DNA from: Halorussus marinus | Lineage (GTDB): Archaea; Halobacteriota; Halobacteria; Halobacteriales; Haladaptataceae | Assembly (NCBI RefSeq): GCF_004765795.1 | Contig: NZ_SBIV01000002.1 | Location: 372,001 to 436,000, forward strand | Direction: 5' to 3' | DNA length: 64,000 nt | Part shown: positions 8,286 through 16,799 of the stretch, piece after piece | Layout: each line of letters opens with the position of its first letter | Position numbering within the stretch: position 1 is the first letter of the stretch | The notes under the pieces: generated by a model | Seen by the model: only the letters and a program-made list of their open reading frames with translations | The model's database searches: none | What the model was told of the DNA's origin: nothing | Translations under genes and position numbers: made by a program

Positions 8286-8741
8286 TTACGCGTAGCGTTC
8301 GAGCTCCGGCCGGTCGAGGTCCTGCATGACCTCGCCCGCGGCGTCGTCGAGGAGACTGCGACCGTCGCCGGTCACGATGCGGCCCGCGTTGCCCTCGGTG
8401 TCGACGAGGTCCTCGTCTTCGAGCTGCTGGAGGATCGTCCGGATGATGTTCCGACTGCCGTCGGTGCGGTGTTCGGGGGCGACCTGATAGCGGTTCGACC
8501 CGCCCTTCTTGTCGCCGTAGTGGGTCGAGAGGCGCTCGACGCCGATGGGACCGTCGGTGGCGACCTTCCGGAGGATGCTCGCGGCGCGGGTCGCCCAGAA
8601 GTCCTCCTGCTCGGGCGGGAGCTCGCGGCTCTCGCCGGTCTTGGCGTACTCTGCCCAGTCGGGTTCGTCGAGTCGATCCTCGAGCGTCGCGGCGACCGCG
8701 TCGATGAGGTCGTCCGCGGGAACGTCGTAGAGCGTCGTCAT
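8286..8741 (-). CDS. rps19e: Small ribosomal subunit protein S19e
   Basis: This 151-residue protein has the eukaryotic/archaeal S19e winged-helix fold of the 40S/30S head. Recognisable segments are TLYDVPADDLIDAVA at the start, WATRAASILRKVATDGPIGVERLSTHYG in the middle, and IIRTILQQLEDEDLV near the end. The start is set at 8741 (MTTLYDV) with a TATA box 28 nt upstream; the codon two positions earlier is less likely. It heads the leftward S19e, PDCD5, PP-loop, HisRS cluster. Confidence 0.96.
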   Translation of the reverse strand: MTTLYDVPADDLIDAVAATLEDRLDEPDWAEYAKTGESRELPPEQEDFWATRAASILRKVATDGPIGVERLSTHYGDKKGGSNRYQVAPEHRTDGSRNIIRTILQQLEDEDLVDTEGNAGRIVTGDGRSLLDDAAGEVMQDLDRPELERYA

Positions 8742-8764
8742 ACCCACGAATTCCGTTCCGCGGC

Positions 8765-8773
8765 GTTTAAAGG
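8765..8773 (-). promoter_or_regulatory. TATA box of rps19e
   Basis: CCTTTAAAC on the minus strand is centred 28 nt upstream of the rps19e ATG, a strong canonical archaeal promoter for a leaderless mRNA. Confidence 0.6.
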
Positions 8774-8789
8774 CATCGTTAGCGGGTCG

Positions 8790-9830
8790 TCATTCGCCCA
8801 CGCCGTGTGCGTTGTTCGCTTCGAGCACCGCGGTCGCGGCGCCCCCGATCAAGACCGGGAGCCAGTAGGTCGCCCCGCGGTGGACGACCGCGGCCGCGCC
8901 GGCGGTGGCGGCGTCGACCCCCGTGATCGGCACGATGAGCACGACCAGCGTCGCCTCGACGCCGCCGAGCCCGCCGGGCAGGGGCGTCACGCTGGCGACG
9001 CTCGCGAGCGGGACGATGAAAAGCGCCGCCGCGAACGGCACCGCGTGACCGAGCGCGACCAGCGAGAGCCACAGCGACACCGACAGCAGGAGCCAGCCGA
9101 GCGCGGAGAACCCGAGCGCGACCCCGAGCTGGTGGCGGTCGCCCGCGACCCGTTCGAGCGCGGCGAAAAACCCCTCGATCCGGCGTCGCACGTCGGCCCG
9201 GTCGGGCGTCCCGACGATCGGGACGACCCGACCGACGAGCCGGCCCGCCGGGACGATGACCGAGACCGCGACCGCGGCGAGGCGGTCGCGCGCTCGCCAC
9301 CCGAGAAACGCCCCGAGCGGGACCGCGAGCGCGAGCGCGCCGAGCGCGAGCGCCGCGAGTTCGATCCGGCCGCCGACGGTGAACCGGGTCGCGTAGTAGC
9401 CGACCCCGACCAGCGCGAACGAGACCGACGGGACGAAGTTGAGGGTGTCGACGCTCGCGACCGCCGCCAGCCCGTTCTCGTACTCGATGCCGGTGGTGCG
9501 CGAGACCAGCAGCGCGCTGAACGGCTCGCCGCCGGCCTGTCCGAACGGGGTCACGTTGTTGGCGAACGTCGCGCCCGCGAACAGCATGAACGCCCGCGGG
9601 ACCGATATCTCGGTCGCGATGACCGCGAGCACGGTCCGGAGCGCGAGGCTCCAGGCCACCAGCCACGCGAGCGCGACCGCGACGACCGCCGCGACGATCG
9701 CGGGATCGGCACGGCCCAGCGCCGCCGCCACCTCGTCGAGGCCGACGAACGAGTACACCGCCACCAGCACGATCGCGCCCGCGACGAAGCCGACGCCGGC
9801 CGACCGCACGTCGCCGAGGTTGACCTCCAT
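8790..9830 (-). CDS. Flippase-like integral membrane protein (UPF0104 / LPG synthase TM-domain family)
   Basis: This 346-residue protein has about eight hydrophobic helices and the family motifs NNVTPFGQAGGEPFSALL (about residue 87) and TPLPGGLGGVEATLV (about 285). The family includes the membrane domain of MprF and archaeal homologues proposed to move lipids or lipid-linked sugars. The soluble lysyltransferase domain of bacterial MprF is absent. The start MEVNLGDVRSAG at 9830 is chosen; an Arg-rich upstream extension is unlikely. It is divergent from thiL with a 92-nt shared spacer. Whether it moves phospholipid or dolichol-linked glycan is unknown. Confidence 0.85.
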   Translation of the reverse strand: MEVNLGDVRSAGVGFVAGAIVLVAVYSFVGLDEVAAALGRADPAIVAAVVAVALAWLVAWSLALRTVLAVIATEISVPRAFMLFAGATFANNVTPFGQAGGEPFSALLVSRTTGIEYENGLAAVASVDTLNFVPSVSFALVGVGYYATRFTVGGRIELAALALGALALAVPLGAFLGWRARDRLAAVAVSVIVPAGRLVGRVVPIVGTPDRADVRRRIEGFFAALERVAGDRHQLGVALGFSALGWLLLSVSLWLSLVALGHAVPFAAALFIVPLASVASVTPLPGGLGGVEATLVVLIVPITGVDAATAGAAAVVHRGATYWLPVLIGGAATAVLEANNAHGVGE

Positions 9831-9922
9831 CGCCCCGACAGACGGCGGGTCGCGGCTTGAAGCCACCGAACGAAACCGTCGAGACCGGAGCACTTTCCCG
9901 GCGAGCGCGCGATTGGCGACCC

Positions 9923-10798
9923 ATGGACGAACGGGCGGCACTGTCGGCGCTCGCCGATCGACTTTCGGCCGCGGGCGACGACGCCGCGGTCGTGGGCGAA
10001 CAGGTGCTGACGACCGACATGCTCCACGAGACGACCGACTTCCCCGACGGGACCGACCGGTACACCGCGGGCTGGCGGGCGGTCGGCGCGTCGCTGTCGG
10101 ACGTGGCCGCGATGGGCGCGGCGGCGACCGCCGCGGTCGCGGTGTACGCCGCGCCAGCGTTCGACCCCGAGGAGCTAGAGGCGTTCGTCGCGGGCGCGAG
10201 CGACGTCTGCGAAGCGGTCGGCGCAGAGTACGTCGGCGGCGATCTGGACGAGAGCCGGGAGTTCACGACCGCGACCACCGCGCTGGGCCGGACCGACGCC
10301 CCCGTCTTCCGGTCGGGCGCGAGCCCGGGCGAGGTCGTCTGTGTCACCGGCACGCTCGGCCGGAGCGGAGCCGCACTCGCGCTGTTCGACCGCGGCGAGT
10401 ACGAACGCGCCAACGGGCTGTTCCGGTTCGAGCCACGGGTCGCGGCGGGCCGGGCGGTCGCGCCGCGCGCGACCGCGATGATGGATTCGAGCGACGGGCT
10501 CGCGCGCTCGCTCCACCAGCTCGCGGCGGCGAGCGACTGCGGATTCTCGGTCGACTCGGAGTCGCTACCGGTCGACGAGTCGGTCCGGACGGTGGCCGAC
10601 GGGAGAGCCGAGCGCCGCGAGCTCTCGATCTTCTTTGGCGAGGACTTCGAACTGGTGTTCACGGCGCCCGAGGCCGAAGTTCCGGCGCTCAGAGAGGCCT
10701 CACCGACCCCGATCTCGGTGATCGGCGAGGCGACCGCCGCGGGCGTCGAACTCGACGGCGAGCCGCTGGCCGATCGCGGGTACACGCACGGAACGTAG
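9923..10798 (+). CDS. thiL: Thiamine-monophosphate kinase
   Basis: This 291-residue ThiL phosphorylates thiamine monophosphate to the active diphosphate coenzyme. Family signatures are GDDAAVV and TTDMLHETTDFP near the start (metal- and ATP-binding aspartates), SLSDVAAMGA, YVGGDLDES, VTGTLGRSGAALAL, MDSSDGLARSL and the late FGEDFELVF. The ATG at 9923 gives the usual family length; an upstream in-frame ATG at 9857 lies in Arg-rich noncoding sequence. The gene is convergent with the M50 protease, with only 19 nt between the stops. Confidence 0.93.
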   Translation: MDERAALSALADRLSAAGDDAAVVGEQVLTTDMLHETTDFPDGTDRYTAGWRAVGASLSDVAAMGAAATAAVAVYAAPAFDPEELEAFVAGASDVCEAVGAEYVGGDLDESREFTTATTALGRTDAPVFRSGASPGEVVCVTGTLGRSGAALALFDRGEYERANGLFRFEPRVAAGRAVAPRATAMMDSSDGLARSLHQLAAASDCGFSVDSESLPVDESVRTVADGRAERRELSIFFGEDFELVFTAPEAEVPALREASPTPISVIGEATAAGVELDGEPLADRGYTHGT

Positions 10799-10817
10799 CC
10801 GAGAACCGACCGAGGGG

Positions 10818-11936
10818 TTACGTGATGATCTCGATCGGGACCGGCGTGAAACACAGCACGCCGAACACGAGCGTCAGGAGACCGACCAGCTTCCGGCGCG
10901 TATCGAGCCCGTCGTCGTCGATCGGCGTCGCGGGCCCGACGTAGGCGACCCACGTCGCGAGCAGTCCCCAGAACACCCACAGCACCGAGGCGTTGGAGAC
11001 CTGTTTGACGTAGAAGACGTACGCCGCGAGCCCGAACAGCGCGACCGGGACGAGCGCGGCGATGCGCTCTTGGTGCTCGCCGAGGATCGCGCGGACGATG
11101 TGGCCCCCGTCGAGTTGGCCGACCGGGATGAGGTTGAGGAAGGTGACGAACATCCCGACCCAGCCGCCGATGACGACGGGGTTGATCGCCTTCGTGGGGT
11201 CGGCGTAGCTCACTTGCTCGCCCATGATCGAGGCGATGAGCGTCAGGAGCGGCGGGTAGCCGAACTCGATCTGGATCGTGTTGGGGTTGTCGACGAGCCC
11301 CGGCGGGACGTCGATCGGCCCCATGGCGAGCCCGATCGCGGTGACGGCGACGGTCGCGACCAGCCCCGCGATCGGCCCGGCGACCCCGATGTCGAACAGC
11401 GCCTCGCGGTCGGGCATGTGGCCTTTCATCCGGATGACCGCGCCCATCGTGCCGATGAGCGTCGGCATCGGGATGAAGTACGGCAGGCTCGCCTCGACGC
11501 CGTGGTACCGAGTCATCACGTAGTGGCCGAGCTCGTGGGTGAGCAAGACGCCGATGACCGCGGCGGCGAACGGCCACGCTTCGAGGAGCGCGAGGGGGTC
11601 GGCCGCGACGTCGATGTGGTACCACGCGGCCCCGGCGTACAGCGTCGAGAGCGCGGTCAACACGAACAAGAGTACGTTCGTCCACGGGATCCCGTCGATG
11701 CTCGTGTCCGAGGGTTCGGCCACGAGGACGTACTCGCCGGTGCGCGTCGAGAGCTGGACCTCGTAGCCGTGTTCGCGAAACAGCGGCCACACGGCGTCCA
11801 TGAGCTGGTCCTGCGCGACGAGCGGTTCCCCGAAGTACACCAGTTGGTCGCCCTCGCGGCGGGCCTCGTACACCCGGAACACGCCGCGCAATCGCTCCGG
11901 CGACGGACCGTCGGCGGGCGGGGCGTTCGAACCCAT
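10818..11936 (-). CDS. Site-2 protease family membrane metalloprotease (M50)
   Basis: This 372-residue protein has a soluble N-terminal domain (about residues 1-125) and a multi-helix membrane domain. The active site has the HELGHY zinc motif (about residue 150) and the distal GQLDGGHIV motif that supplies the aspartate ligand (about 285). Such enzymes cut transmembrane segments of signalling or quality-control substrates. No PDZ domain is seen, unlike bacterial RseP. The ATG at 11936 (MGSNAPPADGPSPERL) is chosen because farther upstream the frame becomes Arg-rich noise. The substrate is unknown. It is 50 nt downstream of the AEC transporter gene, same direction. Confidence 0.9.
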   Translation of the reverse strand: MGSNAPPADGPSPERLRGVFRVYEARREGDQLVYFGEPLVAQDQLMDAVWPLFREHGYEVQLSTRTGEYVLVAEPSDTSIDGIPWTNVLLFVLTALSTLYAGAAWYHIDVAADPLALLEAWPFAAAVIGVLLTHELGHYVMTRYHGVEASLPYFIPMPTLIGTMGAVIRMKGHMPDREALFDIGVAGPIAGLVATVAVTAIGLAMGPIDVPPGLVDNPNTIQIEFGYPPLLTLIASIMGEQVSYADPTKAINPVVIGGWVGMFVTFLNLIPVGQLDGGHIVRAILGEHQERIAALVPVALFGLAAYVFYVKQVSNASVLWVFWGLLATWVAYVGPATPIDDDGLDTRRKLVGLLTLVFGVLCFTPVPIEIIT

Positions 11937-11986
11937 TCGGTTACGAGGTACGGCGCGGGCGTTGATAAACCCCCTGACAGCGCCGA

Positions 11987-12940
11987 CTAAATCACCGCAC
12001 CCGACTGCAACACCGCGATGAGGACGGTCAGCGTGCCCACGCTGGCGAGCGTGCTGGCGAAGATGGCGGTGCTGAGATACTCCGGGCCGGAGACGCCGAC
12101 CGCGCCCTCGTCGTACTCGATCGAGAGGATGAGCGGCGTGATGGCCGCGGGCATCGCGGCTTCGAGCACGAACACCCGCGCGACCGTCGAGTCCGCCCCG
12201 AGACCGACCGCGAACGCGACCGCGACGCCGACCGCCGGCGCGACCACGAGCTTCAGGCCGTTCGAGACGGCGACCCGCGAGAGCGCGGCGCCGTGGCGGG
12301 TGTTGGCGAGCTGGATCCCGAGGATGAGCAACATGACGGGGATCGCAGAATCGCCGACGAGCCGCAGGGTCTCCATCGCGGCGGTGTCGGTCGGCGGGAC
12401 GGCGTCGAACCACCGCGCGAGCCCCGCGATCGCGACCGCGTACACAAGCGGGAGCCTGAACACCTCCGCGACGGCGCCGCCAGCGGTCGTGGTTCCGCTC
12501 CGGGACGCGACGTAGACCCCGACGGTGTACATCAGCACCGACTGGCCCGCGATAAAGAGCACCGCGGTCGAGCGCCCGACCGCGCCGAACGCGAACGCCG
12601 CGAGCGGGATACCGTAGTTGCCCGCATTGGGGAACGACGACGAGAGGACTATCGCGCCCAGTACGGGTTCGGACTCCCCGAGCAGGCGACCGACGCCCTC
12701 CGCGAGCAGAACCATCACGAAGGTGAACGCGACGACGCCCCCGACGACCCGCGCGGCGACTTCGCCCGACAGCGACGAGGTCGCGAGGCTGTAAAACACC
12801 AGCGACGGGGTGAGGACGTAGATGGTGATCGTCCCGAGCGCGTCGACGTCGACGTCGCGGGTCTTGCCGAGCACGAATCCGACGGCCGCCACCGACAACA
12901 CCGGCAGGATGGCGGTCGTGAGCGCCGAGACGAGTGACAC
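11987..12940 (-). CDS. AEC family transporter
   Basis: This 317-residue protein has about ten hydrophobic segments in the two-bundle arrangement of the auxin efflux carrier (AEC) family, including the SSSFPNAGNYGIPLAAFAFG segment typical of the first half and a Pro-containing AAMPAAITPLIL segment in the second. Family members export organic acids or other anions; the substrate here cannot be predicted. The start codon is GTG at 12940 (MSLVSALTTAILPVL). It lies upstream of and in the same direction as the M50 protease. Confidence 0.88.
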   Translation of the reverse strand: MSLVSALTTAILPVLSVAAVGFVLGKTRDVDVDALGTITIYVLTPSLVFYSLATSSLSGEVAARVVGGVVAFTFVMVLLAEGVGRLLGESEPVLGAIVLSSSFPNAGNYGIPLAAFAFGAVGRSTAVLFIAGQSVLMYTVGVYVASRSGTTTAGGAVAEVFRLPLVYAVAIAGLARWFDAVPPTDTAAMETLRLVGDSAIPVMLLILGIQLANTRHGAALSRVAVSNGLKLVVAPAVGVAVAFAVGLGADSTVARVFVLEAAMPAAITPLILSIEYDEGAVGVSGPEYLSTAIFASTLASVGTLTVLIAVLQSGAVI

Positions 12941-13054
12941 GCCAGAAGCGTCTCGGCGGGCGGTTACAAACCTATCGAAGCCAGCGATCGCTACCGGCTC
13001 GAAAGCGGGGAAGAAGGGACCAGTCGGGCGGCGGTGCGACGCGACCCCGGGGAG

Positions 13055-13306
13055 TCAGGCGGGGGCGATGCGCCAGGTCGTCGCGCTCGTGTACGACCAC
13101 TTCTCGATCTCGAGGTCGGTCGCCGAGTCTTTGAGCTTCACCATCAGCGCGCCGATCTCCTTGGCGGAGAGGTCGACTTCGTCGGCGATGAACTTGCTCT
13201 TGAAGTACATCTCCCCGTCGTCGGCCTTGCGCTGGAGGAACTGCTTGAGCCGCTGTTCCTTCGACTGCGGTTCGGGGGTTTCGGAGGGCTTCGTGGTTGC
13301 GCTCAT
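13055..13306 (-). CDS. Small DUF7123-like conserved haloarchaeal protein
   Basis: This 83-residue protein has an N-terminal Thr/Pro/Glu tail and then a compact helical segment (RLKQFLQRKADDGEMYFKSK) leading to a predicted beta hairpin (EKWSYTSATTWRI). It resembles haloarchaeal DUF7123 proteins, which look like small winged-helix modules; function is unknown. The ATG at 13306 is preferred to the in-frame GTG at 13327 because GGAG lies just upstream of it and a TATA-like TTTATAAC lies near 13336-13343. The promoter-side spacer 13328-13543 is unusually AT-rich and shows no gene. Confidence 0.75.
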   Translation of the reverse strand: MSATTKPSETPEPQSKEQRLKQFLQRKADDGEMYFKSKFIADEVDLSAKEIGALMVKLKDSATDLEIEKWSYTSATTWRIAPA

Positions 13307-13543
13307 GCCTCGTTTCTCCTTTGACACCAGGGGGTGTTATAAAGAGGAGACGGTTAGCGTAGTTTTCCGAGCGTTCGCATTTTGAATCCGACACGACAGG
13401 GGAAAATGGGGTGAAACGCTCGTTTTACGACGTTTTCTGAGTCCCGCAAAAAGTTCAAAAGATCTTCTCACACTTTCTTTCTACAGACTATTTTCTTGTC
13501 GTAAAGTCGTGCTAACGTCTGACGTTCGGCGGCGCGACCGGAG

Positions 13544-14329
13544 TCACGACCGCTCGTGGACCCAGAACTGCTCGTCGGTCGTGACCTCCTTCTTGAAGAT
13601 CGGTACCTCGTCTTTGAGGCGGTTGATCCCGTCCTCGACCGTGCGGAACGCCTCCTCGCGGTGACCGGCCAGCACCACGACGAAGACGATGTCCTCGCCG
13701 TACTCGATGACGCCGGTCCGGTGGTACAGCAACACGTCGAACACGCCGTCGCGGTCTTCGAGTTCCGACTCGATGGCGGTCATCCGCTCCTCGGCGACGC
13801 CCTCGTACTTCTCGAACTCGAGGTACTCGGTCGGCTCGTCGTCGTCGTCGTCCTTCGCGCGAACCCGGCCGGTGAAGGTGGCGATGGCGCCCGAAAAGGG
13901 GGCGTCGGCCGAGCGCTTCGCTTCGGCGACCAGCGATTCGAGGGTCTCGTAGGGCTCGGTCGCATCGAGGCGCGCCCGGACCTCGGCGGGGTCGAGGTCC
14001 GCGGGTTCGGCCGCCTCCACCAGCGCCGTCCCGCGGGCAGACGCGTCGCCGACGATCACCTGCGGGACGTCGGCTTCGGGGAATCCCGCGAGGACGGCGT
14101 AGTCGTACTCCGGGGCGAGGTCCTCGAGGAGGTCCGAGAGCGATCGGTCCCGACCCGACGCCCGCCACCCGTCCTCGCCGAACTGGACTCTCGTGTCTCC
14201 CGGCGCTCCGTCCTCGATGTCGGGATGCTCGCGCGTCACGACCGCGACCCGTTCGTCCCCGCCGAACTGCTCCGCCAAGTCGTCGGCGATCGCGCGCGCC
14301 GACTCGCCGACGACGCCCAGCACGTACAT
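13544..14329 (-). CDS. moaE: Molybdopterin synthase catalytic subunit (MoaE) with N-terminal MobB-like domain
   Basis: This 261-residue protein has two parts. The C-terminal half (about residues 125-261) is MoaE: FSGAIATFTGRVR, LEFEKYEGVAEERM, LYHRTGVIEYGEDIV and the catalytic-lysine region VPIFKKEVTTDEQFW. MoaE receives sulfur from MoaD and makes molybdopterin from precursor Z. The N-terminal half begins VLGVVGESARAIADDLAE and resembles a Rossmann-like MobB domain but lacks the P-loop GKT of active MobB. It is the last gene of the eIF2-gamma to Kae1-Bud32 run, 62 nt after the preceding stop. An in-frame codon slightly upstream is possible. MobA and a tungsten/molybdopterin-type oxidoreductase are elsewhere in this window. 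Confidence 0.88.
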   Translation of the reverse strand: MYVLGVVGESARAIADDLAEQFGGDERVAVVTREHPDIEDGAPGDTRVQFGEDGWRASGRDRSLSDLLEDLAPEYDYAVLAGFPEADVPQVIVGDASARGTALVEAAEPADLDPAEVRARLDATEPYETLESLVAEAKRSADAPFSGAIATFTGRVRAKDDDDDEPTEYLEFEKYEGVAEERMTAIESELEDRDGVFDVLLYHRTGVIEYGEDIVFVVVLAGHREEAFRTVEDGINRLKDEVPIFKKEVTTDEQFWVHERS

Positions 14330-14391
14330 AGACGCACCATGGGCCGGGGCGCGCTTGTAGCCTTCGGTGATCGAGGACCGCCGATGGACCG

Positions 14392-16026
14392 CTACTGGTA
14401 GCGGCCCCGGCCCTCGATCGCCGCTAACTGCGCGAGCACGTCCGGGTCCCCGGCCTCGGCGTACGCGTCCGCGAACGTCTCGCGGAGCGTTGGGGCGTCG
14501 TCGGCCGTCCCGTCGAGGCTCTGGCCGAAGACGTGGAGGTCCATCGCGTAGTCCTCGACGTCGTCGGTGTAGTAGCCGAGCCCGAAATCGATGAGATACG
14601 TCCGGCCGGCGTCCGGGCCGCCGGTCGGCCGCCCGACCCGGACGTTCCGGGTCGTCGGATCGCCGTGGACGAACCCCGCGCGGTGGATCGCGGCGAGGTG
14701 ACGGGCGACCGCCCGGACTCGATCGGGCGTTAGATCGTCTCGGAGGTCGGTCGCGCCCACGCGCTCGAAGACGATCGTCCCCTCGACGGGGTCGACGTCG
14801 TAGACGACCGGCGTGGGGACGCCGTGACTGCGCGCCTCGCTGGTGAGTCGGGCTTCGAGGACCGTCCGGTCGCGCCGGAGCCGCGCGTCGAGATCGGGAT
14901 GGCGGTAGCGTTTGGGCAGGCGGCGCTTGGTGACCCGTTCGGGACCGATCTCGACGGTCGCCTCGGCGCCCTGTCGCTCGTCGCGACCCGGGCGTCGGCG
15001 CGCGACCGACTCGTCGGCCGAGCGCCACGAGACCTCGACCTGATCCGGCCGGAAATTCGGGTCGACCGCCGACGCCTCGACGCCGATCGTGTCGCCGGCC
15101 CGCGCCATCTCGGCGCCGAGCACCGCGATCATCCCGGCGTTGTCCCGGAGGAATCGGGGCTCGGGCGCGTAGAAGTCGGCCCCGCGCTGGTCGCACATCG
15201 ACGCGAGCATCGCCCGAAGGCGGTCGTTCTGTCCGACGCCGCCCCCGAGGACGAGCTCGTCGCTCCCGGTCAGCGACAGCGCGCGCTCGGCGACCTCAGT
15301 CAGCATGGCGAAGACGTTCTCCTGGAGCGAGAAACAGACGTCCTCGACCGGGACGCCCTGTTTGTAGGCGTCTTTCGCGGCGCTCATGATCCCCGAAAAC
15401 GAGAAGTCCATTCCCTTGACGACGTACGGGAGGTCGACGTACTCGCCGTCTTTGGCCGCCGCCTCGACCTTCGGGCCGCCGGGGTGGGACCACCCGACGT
15501 GGCGGGTGAACTTATCGAGGGCGTTGCCGACGCCGGTGTCCATCGTCTCGCCGAGGACGCGGTATCGGCCGTTGCGGTAGCCCAGAACGTGTGCGTTCGC
15601 GCCCGAGGCGTTCAGACAGACCGGCGAGTCGAACCCGGACTGCTGGCGGCCGATCTCGAGGTGGGCCACCATGTGGTTGACCCCGACCAGCGGCACGTCG
15701 AGGGCGCCGGCCAGCGCGCGGGCGGCCGTGCCGACGGTTCGCAGACACGGGCCGAGCCCGGGCCCGCGCGAGAACGCGACCGCGTCGATCGGGCCGTCGG
15801 CCGCCTCGAGCGCGGTCTCGACGACCGCCGGGACGGCGTCGCTCATGTGCTCGGCCGCCTCGCGGGGGTGAATGCCGCCGCTGTCTGGCTGGTACGCGTC
15901 GGTCTCGATAAAAACCGAGTCGGGATCGACCGCCGACGCGCCGTCGGTCGGGTCGCTCACGCAGACGGCCGCGCTGGCCGCCCACGCGGTTCCCTCGATA
16001 CCGAGGACGCGCAGTCGCTCGCTCAC
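14392..16026 (-). CDS. Bifunctional Kae1-Bud32 tRNA t6A synthesis protein / kinase
   Basis: This 544-residue protein is the archaeal fusion of the KEOPS catalytic subunit and its kinase. Kae1 occupies about residues 1-330, with the metal-binding HMVAH motif (about 118), SRGPGLGPCL and a C-terminal GGVGQNDRLRAML. Bud32 occupies about 350-544, with the kinase-like HGDPTTRNVRVG (about 453) and DFGLGYY (about 483). Together they place threonylcarbamoyl on A37 of ANN-decoding tRNAs. The fusion is common in euryarchaea. It follows rps27ae by 60 nt and precedes moaE, within the information operon. Confidence 0.96.
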   Translation of the reverse strand: MSERLRVLGIEGTAWAASAAVCVSDPTDGASAVDPDSVFIETDAYQPDSGGIHPREAAEHMSDAVPAVVETALEAADGPIDAVAFSRGPGLGPCLRTVGTAARALAGALDVPLVGVNHMVAHLEIGRQQSGFDSPVCLNASGANAHVLGYRNGRYRVLGETMDTGVGNALDKFTRHVGWSHPGGPKVEAAAKDGEYVDLPYVVKGMDFSFSGIMSAAKDAYKQGVPVEDVCFSLQENVFAMLTEVAERALSLTGSDELVLGGGVGQNDRLRAMLASMCDQRGADFYAPEPRFLRDNAGMIAVLGAEMARAGDTIGVEASAVDPNFRPDQVEVSWRSADESVARRRPGRDERQGAEATVEIGPERVTKRRLPKRYRHPDLDARLRRDRTVLEARLTSEARSHGVPTPVVYDVDPVEGTIVFERVGATDLRDDLTPDRVRAVARHLAAIHRAGFVHGDPTTRNVRVGRPTGGPDAGRTYLIDFGLGYYTDDVEDYAMDLHVFGQSLDGTADDAPTLRETFADAYAEAGDPDVLAQLAAIEGRGRYQ

Positions 16027-16086
16027 GGCTCCCCGCTCACCGCTCGGTCGGTCACGGTGCGCCGCGCCCCGAACCGGAGCATCGCC

Positions 16087-16221
16087 TTACTTCCACTCGG
16101 TGTACCCGCACCGACCGCAGTGGAGGCGGTCGCCGTGGTCGGCGAGGAACGAGTCGCCACACCGGGTACACTGCTCGCGGTCCGTGGTGCCGTCGTCGTT
16201 GTAGAGTTCGTGTCGCGCCAT
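16087..16221 (-). CDS. rps27ae: Small ribosomal subunit protein S27ae
   Basis: This is a 44-residue zinc-ribbon ribosomal protein with two CxxC pairs: CTRCGD and CGRCGY, ending in TEWK. It corresponds to archaeal S27ae, which lacks the ubiquitin fusion seen in eukaryotes. Its ATG overlaps the TAA of rps24e (TAATG, 16221-16223), so translation is probably coupled. S24e and S27ae are adjacent in most archaea, supporting the call despite its size. Confidence 0.95.
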   Translation of the reverse strand: MARHELYNDDGTTDREQCTRCGDSFLADHGDRLHCGRCGYTEWK

Positions 16222-16538
16222 TATTCGGCCTCCTCGGGGTCGGCCTCGCCGTCGGCTTCGGCGGTGATCTTGTTGCGTTCGAGCATGTGGTCCTGCTCGA
16301 CGTCGCGGGCGTGCTCGGGGCTCTCGTAGACTTTGGCGTAGCCGACCGTCTTGCGCATCCCGAACTTGGTGTTCATCTCGTGGACCACGACCTCGCTCGA
16401 ATCCTTGTCGAGCTTCGCGGCGAGGCTGTCGCGGACCGACAGCCGCGAGGGGGTCGCTTCGTCGTGGACGATCTGGAACCGCACTTCGGACCGGTGGAGC
16501 ATCGGGTTCTGCTCCTCGGAGAGGATTTCGACTTCCAT
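16221..16538 (-). CDS. rps24e: Small ribosomal subunit protein S24e
   Basis: This 105-residue S24e protein has the N-terminal [21 protein letters not shown] and the conserved [18 protein letters not shown] segment, then an acidic haloarchaeal tail. It binds the body of the 30S subunit. It overlaps rps27ae by one base at the stop. A 333-nt spacer containing a multi-hairpin repeat separates it from the dephospho-CoA kinase gene upstream. That is unusual in this otherwise tight operon and suggests that S24e/S27ae has a separate or attenuated transcript (inference). Confidence 0.95.
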   Translation of the reverse strand: MEVEILSEEQNPMLHRSEVRFQIVHDEATPSRLSVRDSLAAKLDKDSSEVVVHEMNTKFGMRKTVGYAKVYESPEHARDVEQDHMLERNKITAEADGEADPEEAE

Positions 16539-16596
16539 GTGTACTCAGTTACTCACTTATACTCCTCGTAGCGTGTAAAAGGATTTCGAACGACCA

Positions 16597-16799
16597 ACGA
16601 CCTTTTGCTGCGGGCGGCGCCTGAACGCGCCGCCCTTGCAAAACGTCGATGAAAAGCACTTCGTCACCGCCTCACGAGCGCCGGAGGCGCTCGTTCGACG
16701 GTTCCTCGGCCCGCTCGCTCGTCGTGATCCGAGAGAGCGACGCTCTCTCGTCATCACGAAAGGCAGTGCCTTTCGAACGACTACGCTCCTCGCTCGCGG
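16597..16799. repeat. Multi-hairpin intergenic repeat element, copy 1
   Basis: This element fills most of the 16539-16871 spacer. In order: anchor ACGACCTTTTGCTGCG (16597); a perfect 9-bp hairpin GGGCGGCGC/GCGCCGCCC (16612-16635); AAAACGTCGATGAAAA; a 7-bp hairpin GAGCGCC/GGCGCTC (16676-16692); then a 99-nt core (16701-16799). The core contains a long hairpin TCGTGAT-cc-GAGAGAGCG / CGCTCTCTC-gtc-ATCACGA (16722-16759) and an overlapping palindrome GAAAGGCA/TGCCTTTC (16758-16774). The core recurs at 41937-42035 with only three mismatches. Short open frames cross it but look non-coding. It could be a structured RNA, a transcription-punctuation element or a small non-autonomous mobile repeat. Confidence 0.75.

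Noticed and set aside
8779-11790. A 1003-codon open frame on the minus strand crossing the flippase, ThiL and M50 genes
   Set aside because: Composition is Arg/Pro/Ser-rich without domains and changes character at each real gene boundary; it is the GC-rich shadow of genes in other frames.
13328-13543. AT-rich spacer as a horizontally acquired fragment or small RNA gene
   Set aside because: AT-richness at promoter regions is normal in haloarchaea; apart from the DUF7123-like promoter I see no hairpin or coding frame.
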